A DNA stretch of 64,000 bases from Dryocosmus kuriphilus (lineage: Eukaryota; Arthropoda; Insecta; Hymenoptera; Cynipidae), in NCBI GenBank assembly GCA_038277395.1, contig CM076193.1, positions 120,062,133 through 120,126,132 on the forward strand, read 5' to 3'. Position numbers and translations under genes: made by a program. The notes beneath the pieces were generated by a model. That model was given only the letters and a program-made list of their open reading frames with translations, did no database searches and was not told the DNA's origin. This document shows, piece after piece, positions 23,267 to 32,607 of the stretch (the stretch's first letter is position 1; every line of letters begins with the position of its first letter).

Positions 23267-25411
23267 TCATTGTGTAGCTTTGCGAAATCGGAAGTTCATT
23301 GCCTCAGCTACGCAGAACCGCCACGTATCTCTATCCTGTGCATCTTCCAGCCAGTTTAAATAATCATGCCCTAGCTCTTTTAGATCATCCCTTACGTTTT
23401 TCTCCCATCTGTTTCTCGGTCTGCCTAAAGGTCTCTTACTAATCGGTTTCCCTGTCAAAACTTGCGCCACTGTTCTTTCGTTGCCTATTCTTGCAGCATG
23501 TCCCGCCCAGCTTAATTTCCGCGCTTTCGTTACTCTATTAATGTTTACTGACCCGTAGAGTGCATGCAGCTCATCATTATGCAGTTTTCTCCATTCACCA
23601 GTCTCTTCGTCCCTTTTGGGACCATAGATTTTTCGAAGTACTTTGTTTTCGAATACTCTAAACGTGTTCTCCTCTCCTTTCGTCAGCGCCCACGTTTCGC
23701 ACCCGTACATGACGATCGGCATTATTATCGTTTTGTAAATTCTTACTTTGATATTTCTAGATAGCGATCGCGATTTTGGTAATGTATTTGTTGCATAGTA
23801 GCACCCATTGCCAGCGTGCAACCGCCCGTTGGTTTTCGTTTTAATGTTATTGTCGCTAGTTGTAATAGTCCCGAGGTATTTAAACACATTAACTCTTTCA
23901 AATTTCATATTTCCGGCCATTAGATCCCCCTCTTTATTGCTTTGTCCTAATCTGTCGACGATCAAATATTTTGTCTTCGATTCGCTAACTTCTAAACCTA
24001 TTTCCTTGGCTTTTGTGGTCAAGATTTCCGCATTTCTAGCTACCGTTTCTCTATCATCCCCGAGTAAGTCGAGATCATCTGCATATCCCAGAATTTGTAT
24101 TATCCCATTGAGGGTAGCACCGGACGGATTCGTTTGTACTTCTCTGACTACGTATTCTAAAAATAAGTTGAAAAAGGATGCACGAAAGCGCATCGCCCTG
24201 TTTCAGGCCATCGCGGATCAAAAACTCTTCAGATGAACTTCCGTTCACGCGTATCCTACCCCTACTGCCGCTTAAGCAAACTTCGATAAGTCTAACCAAT
24301 TTCCTTGGTACGCCCAAGAACTCCAGAATCCAGTACATTCGTGCGCGTATAATAGAGCCGTAAGCTTTTTTGAAGTCGATAAAAAGCTGATGTATTGCTT
24401 CATTAAATTCCCATTTCTTTTCTAACAGTTGTCTAATTGTAAACATTTGATCGCTTGCAGACCGGCTTCGGCGGAATCCACACTGGTAATCCCAATGATT
24501 TCCTCAGCAAAAGGCGTTAGTCTACTTAAGATTACATTGGTCAGGATCTTATAGCACGAAGGCACAAGTGAAATTCCCCGATAATTGTTACAGTTCGTTT
24601 TATCGCCTTTTTTAAAAATGGGTAAAATGATAGAGGTATTCCATTCCTCCGGTATGCGTTCTGTTTTCCAGATTGCGCGTATTAATTTACAAATTAGGCT
24701 TGTGAGGCGAGGGCCCCCATTTTTTATCAGTTCTGACGGTAGGTCGTCAATGCCCGCGGTTTTGTTATTTTTCAACTTCTTTATGGCCATTTCTATTTCT
24801 TTATCAGTAGGCTCATCAATTAGTAGATCAGCAGTGTGGATTTCACCGAGATTAACTTCAACGGGGGCTTCGCGTACGTTCAATAGCTTATCAAAATAGT
24901 TTTTCCATAAATTTAGTCTTTCTGTTGAATTAGCTACTAGATTGCCATTTTCATCCCTCATTACTTCCGTTCTAGTTTGAAAGCCTTTTCTTATAAAATT
25001 GATTCCCCTGTACATCTCGCGCGGGTTATTTTGCTTATTATGCGTGTCTACTGCTAGTATTTTATTCTTCGCCCACTCCCTTTTCTTGGATCTGTAAAGC
25101 CTATTTGTACTTTTACTAATCTCCAGATACTTTTTATGTGTTTGATCACACTTATTTCGTAAACTAATTTCTTTGGCCTTTGTTCGCTTTTCAAACCATA
25201 GTTTGCACTCTTCCTCGAACCACGGTTTGCTTTTGTTTACTTTCTTTAAACCTATAGTACTTTTCGCGGCTGTCTTTATCGCCTCTTTCATATTGCCCCA
25301 CAGGGTTTCCGGATCCTCCTCACAATTATCGCTATCGCCTCCCTGTTTTTGAAGAGCGTCGAAACTATTAGAAATCTTTACTTGATATTTCTGTTGGCAT
25401 TTTAAACTCAT
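23267..25411 (-). pseudogene. LINE reverse transcriptase and C-terminal region
   Basis: Follows the endonuclease on the minus strand. A linker is followed by RT motifs: KLKNNKTAGIDDLPSEL, WNTSIILPIFKKGDKTNC with NYRGISLVPSCYK, HQLFIDFKKAY, GLKQGDALS and, in the last frame, QILGYADDLDLLG carrying the catalytic YADD. The C-terminal part contains YGCETWAL, RKLSWAGHAARIG and RPLGRPRNRW. Frameshifts near 24440 and 24180 split it into three frames, so no active enzyme is made. Confidence 0.88.
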
Positions 25412-26205
25412 CTATATCGAAACGTACTGCTGGCGCTGGAGAGCTAGTTTTCTTATTTAACGCCAGTCTAGATCTTAGTTTCACTATCACGAGAAAGTGG
25501 TCGGAATTTAAATCCGCTCCCCTGTACGATCTTACATCGAGAATGTTTGTATGAGGTCTTCTGTCAATTAAAACGTGATCAATCTGATTCTGTGTGATAC
25601 CATCTGGTGATGTCCAGGTGGCCTTATGTATATTTTTATGCAGCACAGTTTATTATTCTAGTCCCGTTATCATTACTGACGTCATGCAAGCTTTCTGACC
25701 CTATTGTAGGCCTATACATCGGTTCTTTTCCAATTTTCGCGTTGAAGTCTCCCAATACTATTTTTATGTCAAACTTCGAGAACTTATCAAAAACTTGTTC
25801 GATTGTTTCGTAAAAAAGATGTTTAGTATCTTCGTCTTTGTCCTCGGTAGGGCAGTGCACGTTAATTAGCACCTGTTTACAGAAATTACCCTTTAGTACA
25901 ATATATGATAACCGGTCGTTAATGAATTACATATCGATAACCGCTTGCGAAATTCGTTTATTAATAAGAAACCCGGTCCCCAGTTTGCGCCCTTTAGCTC
26001 CCCCATAGTGAAAAGTGTAGTTCTGCTTGGAGATTGATTCATACTCGCCAGGCCAGCAGGTTTCTTGAAGTGCTATTATATCAATATCGTATCTCTTTGC
26101 TATCTCAATGAATTCGCTAAATCCGCCAGTATTTAGACTACGCGCGTTCACAGTTCCCGTCTTAAGATATTTTATTGTAGTTGTTCGTCCTTGGAAGTTA
26201 GCCAT
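25411..26205 (-). pseudogene. LINE AP-endonuclease domain
   Basis: Starts MANFQGRTTT. Endonuclease motifs in order are NARSLN, DIIALQETCWPG, GTGFLINKR, IKIVLGDFNAKIG, NQIDHVLIDRR and NSDHFLVIVKLR, i.e. the N, E, D, GDFNA, DH and SDH motifs of the exonuclease/endonuclease/phosphatase fold that nicks target DNA for target-primed reverse transcription. Defects are an in-frame stop at 25927-25929, a frameshift near 25640 and another near 25405. Confidence 0.85.
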
Positions 26206-27172
26206 GATAGTTTTAAGAAAGTCCGCACGTTAGGGATCCTGTTCCGATCGCAGGTGAGTCCGCCGTCCCATGAGTGATAACCCCCATACCTCCCGAGGTC
26301 TAAGTATGGGAGCTTTCCGACTTTGAAAAGGACCGTGTCAACTTGTCGTCAAACACATTACGGCTTCATCCTCGTATCCTAACGTCCCCCTGCAAGGCAG
26401 TGCGCCACACTGGCATCAATACCACGTTGACCCTACAGGCGAATCATTCCACACATCCCTTGCGGGCAGTGCCATCGCTGTGGTGTCCAATGGGGCAGCA
26501 GGAATTTCCCCTTATAAGATTTTTAGTTTTGGTTCGGGTAGTGTTTCTAGGTGGATATACTCTGAGCCTCGGCCTGGTAGAACCCACCTATTGCGTATGG
26601 ACGCGAAAGGGTGAATTCCCCCAAACCATGGCCGTCGTGTACCTATTTTATACCAATGTGGGTTCACCACACCCACGACTGGTTCCTATCGGCTGTCCGC
26701 GACTGCTTATTCTTGTATTCACAGTTAACCTCGGAAGCTGTTCAACCTCAGGGGCCGTTCCTCTATCCGCAACCTGAGAACGCGCTGCGTAGTGGTGGTA
26801 GGGACCCACCAAGCAGATAGATTACATATATATATAACTATTTTAAATTGTTTACGTTCTTGAACGCTGTAGATTAAACTGTAGATCACGCTTCATACAG
26901 GAGAACCAAAATATCAAAGAAGAAATTATTTTTTTTACACAGACATAAATATATAAATACTATCGTAACAACCATTGAAGTAAATTTTTTTGTCGTGAAG
27001 TAGATACAATATTTTTTTAAACAGACCTTAGTTGATAAATTGTTGATTTTAAACATAATAGAAAATCTTTCCTCAAAGCGTGTGATAAATTTCTTAAAAC
27101 TTAAAACTTGAATTCAATCTTAGGTTACTGTAAACAATTGTGATAGTGAATGTTTAAAGAATTATTACTGAC

Positions 27173-27221
27173 CTGCTGTTGCGAGAGCAAAAATAATAAC
27201 CAGAAAGATTGCAACAAACAT
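27173..27221 (-). CDS. Signal-peptide exon, copy 4 (one extra codon)
   Basis: Encodes MFVAIFLVIIFALATAG with an intact GTCAGT donor. It is three bases longer than the other copies. The indel is in frame and keeps the hydrophobic core, which fits coding constraint although it could be chance. Confidence 0.45.
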
Positions 27222-27323
27222 GATTACCTATTGAATTTCAATATTTGACTGAAAATTTTCCACGCGAGTGCCAGGACTTTAACCATTAATATTTAACCTT
27301 GTTATGCATTATCTGGCATAGAT

Positions 27324-27354
<31 letters not shown>

Positions 27355-27704
27355 CTATTTCAAATTGTTTACGATCTTGAACGCTGTAGATTAAAATGTT
27401 GATCATGTTTCATGCAGAAAAACAAAAATATCAAAGCAGAAATTATTTTTTTTACACTGATGTTTATATCGGTGTGTTTTTTTATGTGTGTACTATGGTG
27501 ACAAACATTGAAGTAAATTTTTTTGTCGTGAAGTAGATAAAATATTTTTTTAAACAGACCTTAGTTGATAAATTGCTGATTTTAAACATAATAGAAAATG
27601 TTTCATCAAAATATGTGATAAATTTCTTAAAACTTAAAACTTGAATTCAATCTTAGATTACTGTACACAATTGTGACAGTAAATGTTAAAAAATGATTAC
27701 TGAC

Positions 27705-27750
27705 CTGCTATTGCGACGGCAAGAATAACCAGAATAAATGCAACAAACAT
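27705..27750 (-). CDS. Signal-peptide exon, copy 5
   Basis: Encodes MFVAFILVILAVAIAG, followed by the intact donor GTCAGT. Substitutions relative to the other copies are conservative (Phe/Ile, Thr/Ile). Confidence 0.45.
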
Positions 27751-28222
27751 GATTACTTATTGCATTTCAATATTTGACAGACAATTTTCCTTGCGAATGC
27801 TACAACTTTCACCATTAATATTTGACCTTGTTATGCATTATCTGGCATAGATTACATATATATAGCTATTTCAAATTGTTTACGTTCTTGAGCGTTGTAG
27901 ATTGAAATGTTGATCATGTTTCATACAGGAAAAGAAAAATATCAAAGCATAAATTATTTTTATTACACTGATGTATATATAGGTGTGTGTGCGTGTGTGT
28001 GTGAGTGTGTTTGCTATGGTGAAAACCATTGAAGTAAATTTTTTTGTCGTGAAGTAGATACAATATTTTTTTAAACAGACTTTAGTTGATAAATTGTTGA
28101 TTTCAAATATAATAGAAAATCTTTCCTCAAAGCGTGTGATAAATTTCTTAAAACTTAAAACTTGAATTCAATCTTAGGTTACTGTACACAATTGTGTAAT
28201 TGTTTAAAAAATTATTACTGAC

Positions 28223-28268
28223 CTGCTGTTGCGACAGCAAGAATAACCAGAAAGATTGGAACAAGCAT
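28223..28268 (-). CDS. Signal-peptide exon, copy 6
   Basis: Encodes MLVPIFLVILAVATAG with an intact GTCAGT donor. A Pro at position 4 is the only helix-disrupting change among the copies. Confidence 0.45.
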
Positions 28269-28372
28269 GATCACTTATTGAATTTTAAAACTGGACTGAA
28301 ACTTTGCCTTGCGAATACTGCGACTTTAACCATTAATATTTAACCTTGTTATGCATTATCTGGCAAAGATTA

Positions 28373-28423
<51 letters not shown>

Positions 28424-28776
28424 CTATTTCAAATTGTTTACGTTCTTGAGCGTTGTAGATTAAAATGTTGATGATGTTTCATACAGCAAAACAAAAATAT
28501 CAAAGCAGAAATTTATTTTTTTTTACACTGATGTTTATATCGGTGTGTGTGTTTGTGTGTGTACTATGGTGACAAACATTGAAGTAAATTTTTTTGTTGT
28601 GAAGTAGATAAAATATTTTTTTAAACAGACTTTAGTTGATAAATTGTTGATTTTAAACATAATAGAAAATCTTTCCTCAAAGCGTGTGATAAATTTCTTA
28701 AAACTTAAAACTTGAATTCAATCTTAGGTTACTGTACACAATTGTGATATTAATTGTTTAAAAAATTATTACTGAC

Positions 28777-28822
28777 CTGCTGTTGCGACAGCAAGAATAA
28801 CCAGAAAGATTGCAACGAACAT
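28777..28822 (-). CDS. Signal-peptide exon, copy 7
   Basis: Encodes MFVAIFLVILAVATAG with an intact GTCAGT donor. The palindromic element at 28892 is inserted about 70 bases upstream of the ATG, between it and its TA tract. Confidence 0.45.
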
Positions 28823-28984
28823 GATCAGTTATTGAATTTTAAAACTGGACTGAAAGTTTTCCTTGCGAATACTATGACTTTAACCATTAATTAGATGAAT
28901 TTGTGGCCTTTGGTCTTGAAATTGACGAGGTTTTTAGAATGAAGATATCTTCATTGTAAAAAGCAAAATTTTATTATTAAACCA

Positions 28985-29030
28985 ATGCATTTCGCCTTGA
29001 TATCAAGGCCTCATCAGGGCTGTGAGAACA
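28985..29030 (-). ncRNA. Hammerhead-ribozyme-like core, left arm
   Basis: Mirror copy of the right-arm motif, read on the minus strand: CTGATGA at 29017-29011, a six-pair stem (GCCTTG/CAAGGC, loop ATAT), then GAAA at 28993-28990. Confidence 0.6.
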
Positions 29031-30109
29031 ATATGATAGATATAATACAATTTTCCGGAGCAGGAGTAAGGTTATTAATATTTTAAGTAGTACATAGCTT
29101 ACCATTGGAATAATTTAGAATCCATTATAAGACATTAATAGTCGGATAGTGATTGAAATTTTTCCATTATAAAGACATTAATAGTCGGATAGTGATTATT
29201 TTTCGTCGGATAGAAGTTGACATTTTAGGTTATGTCTAGAGAAATATATAAAATTTTGGTATTTGATGTAAAATGAAGGCAGTAGATAATAAAGAATAAG
29301 GAGACTAAAAACTCACCGATATTTTTGAACAAAATTTGAGTTCCATAAGGACGGACAATTAACATGAAACGAAATTTTTAACAGATCACATGTTTGTGTT
29401 CTGTGAACTTTGGAAGGAGGTTAGGAACTGAAGTTAGTACCAAATTATTTGAAGTCTCGAAAAGTGTGAATAATATCGTGGTATATAATCGATAGATTTT
29501 CAGTATCCGTTCTAAAATTAATACTACTTTCATTTTTTACAATATTGATCATTTCTAAAATGTTTCTTTTTTGATAACATTTTAGAAATGATCAATATTG
29601 TAAAAAATGAAAGTAGTATATTTTAGAACGGATACTGAAAATATATCGATTATATACCACGATATTATTCACACTTTTCGAGACTTCAAATAATTTGGTA
29701 CTAACTTCAGTTCCTAACCTCCTTCCAAAGTGCACAGAACACAAACATGTGATCTGTTAAAAATTTCGTTTCGTGTTAATTGTCCGTCCTTATGGAACTC
29801 AAATTTTGTTCAAAAATATCGGTGAGTTTTTAGTCTCCTTATTCTTTATTATCTACTGCCTTCATTTTACATCAAATACCAAAATTTTATATATTTCTCT
29901 AGACATAACCTAAAATGTCAACTTCTATCCGACGAAAAATAATCACTATCCGACTATTAATTTCTTTATAATGGAAAAATTTCAATCACTATCCGACTAT
30001 TAATGTCTTATAATGGATTCTAAATTATTTCAATGGTAAGCTATGTACGATTTAAAATATTAATAACCTTACTCCTACTCCGGAAAATTGTATTATATCT
30101 ATCATATTG

Positions 30110-30160
30110 TTCTCACAGCCCTGATGAGGCCTTGATATCAAGGCGAAATGCATTGGTTTA
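30110..30160 (+). ncRNA. Hammerhead-ribozyme-like core, right arm
   Basis: CTGATGA at 30121-30127, one extra G, stem II GCCTTG/CAAGGC (30129-30134 with 30139-30144, loop ATAT), then GAAA at 30145-30148. After GAAA, ATGCATT can form the minimal stem III (A-U, U-A around GC) ending in UU as the cleavage site, and the following GGTT pairs with AGCC just before CTGATGA as stem I. All conserved core bases of a type I hammerhead are present. The unpaired G between the core and stem II is the one deviation. Confidence 0.62.
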
Positions 30161-30712
30161 ATAATAGAATTTTGCTTTTTACAATGAAGATATCTTCATT
30201 CTAAAAACCTCGTCAATTTCAAGACCAAAGGCCACAAATTCATCTAGTTAACCAGGTCTACAAAAATACAATGTCGTTTAACCATTAATATTTAACCTTG
30301 TTATGCATTATCTGGCATAGATTACATATATATATATATATAGCTATTTCAAATTGTTTACGTTCTTGAGTGTTGTAGATTAAAATGTTGATCATGTTTC
30401 ATACAGGAAAACAAAAATATCAAGCCAGAAATTATTTTTTTTTACACTGATGTATATGTATAGGTGTGTCCGTGTTTGTCCGTGTGTGTGTGCCTGTTTA
30501 CTATGGTGACAACCATTGAAGTAAATTTTTTTGTCGTGAAGTAGAAACAATATTTTTTTTAAACAGACTTTAGTTGATAAATTGTTGATTTCCAATATAA
30601 TAGAAAATATTTCCTCAAAGCATGTGATAAATTTCTTAAAACTTAAAACTTGAATTCAATCTTAGGTTACTGTAAACAATTGTGATAGTAAATGTAAAGA
30701 ATTATTACTGAC

Positions 30713-30758
30713 CTGCTGTTGCGACAGCAAGAATAACCAGAAAGAATGCAACAAACAG
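30713..30758 (-). pseudogene. Signal-peptide exon, copy 8 (start codon CTG)
   Basis: Identical in its coding bases to copy 3, including the CTG in place of ATG, with an intact GTCAGT donor. Copies 3 and 8 thus descend from one already changed copy, which points to amplification after the change. Confidence 0.5.
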
Positions 30759-30976
30759 GATTACTTATTGAATTTCAATATTTTACTGAAAATTTTCCTT
30801 GCGAATGCTACAACTTTAACCAGTAATATCTAACCATGTAATGCATTATCTAGCATAGATTACATATATATAACTATTTTAAATTGCTTACGTTCTTAAG
30901 CGTTGTAGATTAAAATGTAGATCATGTTTCATACAGGAAAATCAAAATATCAAAGAAGAAATTATTTTTTTTTACA

Positions 30977-31046
<70 letters not shown>

Positions 31047-31426
31047 AAGGTTATCCTAGGCGGACCCTGAGGGAAAACACTCGGATAAGCTTGAAAGAAA
31101 CCAGGGCCCAACATTAGTGTGTACGCAGGGGGCATCTCGCAGCATCCCTTACTGTTTTGAGCGGTGCGGGAACTCGCGGGGGCGCGAATCAAGAATAAAA
31201 AGCGGGGGATGCTGGACCATGGAAGGCTACTAGCACTCGGTCGTCGTCGCGTTGACATCACATCGTGAAAGTCGGTAAAGGTCGAATGTGTAGTTCAGTG
31301 TACCAGTTTAGTGCAGTATAGAGTATCTCTAGACACTATTCGTGCTAGTGCTTCCGGGCAGTGTTTTTGTGACGAAGTGTCGTGTTTTTTAAACTATAGG
31401 ATTATCAGTGCCATCGTATCTATAAA

Positions 31427-32607
31427 ATGGTTCGCTCCAAGCCAGCAACCAGTTTGACTGACGCAAATAACGAGTCTTCGATGGACACTGGAGACCAACT
31501 TTCCGCAACCAACAGCACTCTTACCGAGCTCTCAAAAGAGGAGCTTATCAACAGCATCATGGACCTCCGCCAACGTGTCACAACGCTGGAACTTCATCAG
31601 GCAAATAAAAAATCTGTAGGTAAACCTAACAAACGTCCCCGCCCTGACTTCACGCGCATCCAACTCGTATCTCTCCTCGAACTCTGACTCCGCGATGTGC
31701 CCCCTGGAAAAAGACCATCTCCTATCTACATCTGTCAAAAAGAAACATGGCCGAAGCTCCGCGACCATATCTCTACCGAGGACATTCCTCTCCGTGATGC
31801 GAAAAACTCCTCCAACAGCGTGATAGTTTATCCCGAAAGTGTTGATAGTTTCCGCCGAATAACTAAGCATCTTGTTAACTCTAAAATTGGATGGAATACT
31901 CACTAGCTCTCCCAAAATCGCGTAATGGTATTAGTCGTCCGCGGTGTCCACGAATCCTACACAGAGGAAGGAGTTCTCTCTGACCTTCAGAGAAAAGTTC
32001 CTGCTGTCGGTCGCGTCTATCGAATGCGTAAAGGGGATAAAATCTGGCCCCTAATAGCCGTCCATCTCGATCACGTCTCTCCCAATGTCAACAAAATTTT
32101 CGACATCTCACACCTCTTCGGCCTCGCGGTTAAAGTTGAACCAAAGAATAAATCAAACGTAATCCCTCAATGCAAGCGCTGTTAAAAATTTTACCAACAT
32201 TGAACTATTGTCGCCTCTCCTGGGTGTGTGCCTTCTGCAGCAAAAATCACGTGACACCTGACTATAAAAGTAAAGAGAACACTAACGAACAAGCTTGCTG
32301 TGCCAACCGCAAGAGAAAACACCGCGCCTCATTTCATGGCTGCTTAAACGCACCTCAGACAACATTCAAAACTCAATCAGAGTCACAAACACATCTTTCT
32401 CCTCCCTCCCAAATCAAAACGCAAAGGTCCAGTCCAATTACACATCCTACAGCTTCTTACGCTCGAGCTCTTTCGAATAGCACAACTAACACTGCTCCAT
32501 TACTCCCCACATCAACCTCTTCGACAATTGAAGCATCTCTTCATAAAATAATTCCTCAATTTGAGAATAACATTACCGTGGCCCTCCTTCAAGCCCATCA
32601 TGGATAA
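31427..32607 (+). pseudogene. Jockey ORF1 (gag-like, zinc knuckles)
   Basis: Starts MVRSKPATSLTD, with a short coiled-coil-like segment (LINSIMDLRQRVTTLELHQ). Stops at 31685 and 31904, and a frame change near 32185, break it. The piece at 31925-32185 matches the PRE_C2HC-type region of jockey gags and ends QCKRC. The continuing frame gives CAFCSKNH and further Cys/His residues of the knuckles, then a Ser/Thr/Pro-rich tail. The stop codon overlaps the ORF2 start (ATGGATAA at 32600-32607). Confidence 0.75.

Larger units (their letters stand above)
23257..26816 (-). mobile_element. RTE-like non-LTR retrotransposon, apparently full length, broken
   Basis: Flanked by an exact 11-bp duplication ATAGATTACAT (23246-23256 and 26817-26827). 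The 3' end on the minus strand is the ORF stop directly followed by a short TAATAATAA tail, typical of RTE-type LINEs rather than a poly(A). About 610 bp of 5' UTR (26206-26816) precede an endonuclease plus reverse transcriptase ORF. It landed in the TA-adjacent promoter part of a first-exon unit. Clade assignment is from the endonuclease style and the tail and has not been checked by phylogeny. Confidence 0.85.
28892..30276. mobile_element. Giant palindromic Penelope-like/retrozyme-like insertion
   Basis: 1,385-bp insertion flanked by an exact 13-bp duplication TTTAACCATTAAT (28879-28891 and 30277-30289). Bases 28892-30246 form an almost perfect palindrome: two inverted arms of ~672 bp around an 11-base loop at 29565-29575. 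A 30-base single-copy tail (30247-30276) follows. Each arm carries a hammerhead-like core about 125 bases from its outer end. Inverted copies, a variable-length duplication and a hammerhead are features known of Penelope-like elements. There is no reverse transcriptase or GIY-YIG coding here, so it is a non-autonomous copy. Confidence 0.8.
22020..31043 (-). repeat. ~520-bp tandem array of first-exon units
   Basis: The unit contains, on the minus strand: a TA tract, 'taatctatgccagataatgcat', the leader, the signal exon and donor, an intron-like 'gtttacagtaacctaagattg' stretch, 'tttgaggaaagattttctatt', 'cttcacgacaaaaaaattta', a CA-rich stretch, and 'cctgtatgaaacatgatc'. Distances between successive exons are 533, 518, (4,066 with the LINE), 531, 519, 550 and (1,943 with the palindrome) bases. 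Removing the insertions gives about 505-560 throughout, so the array was regular before invasion. TA and CA runs vary between units. The array ends in the TA tract at 30980-31043, where a solo LTR starts. Confidence 0.9.

Noticed and set aside
23564..24899. Plus-strand open frames across the RTE-like element (66, 142, 61 and 104 codons)
   Set aside because: They are antisense shadows of the reverse transcriptase on the minus strand.
26343..26820. Plus-strand 144-codon frame in the RTE 5' UTR
   Set aside because: Antisense to the element's 5' UTR, no domain, no start context.
22200..31043. CRISPR-like array (regular ~520-bp repeats)
   Set aside because: Units are far too long, carry introns and signal-peptide exons, and the genome is eukaryotic.
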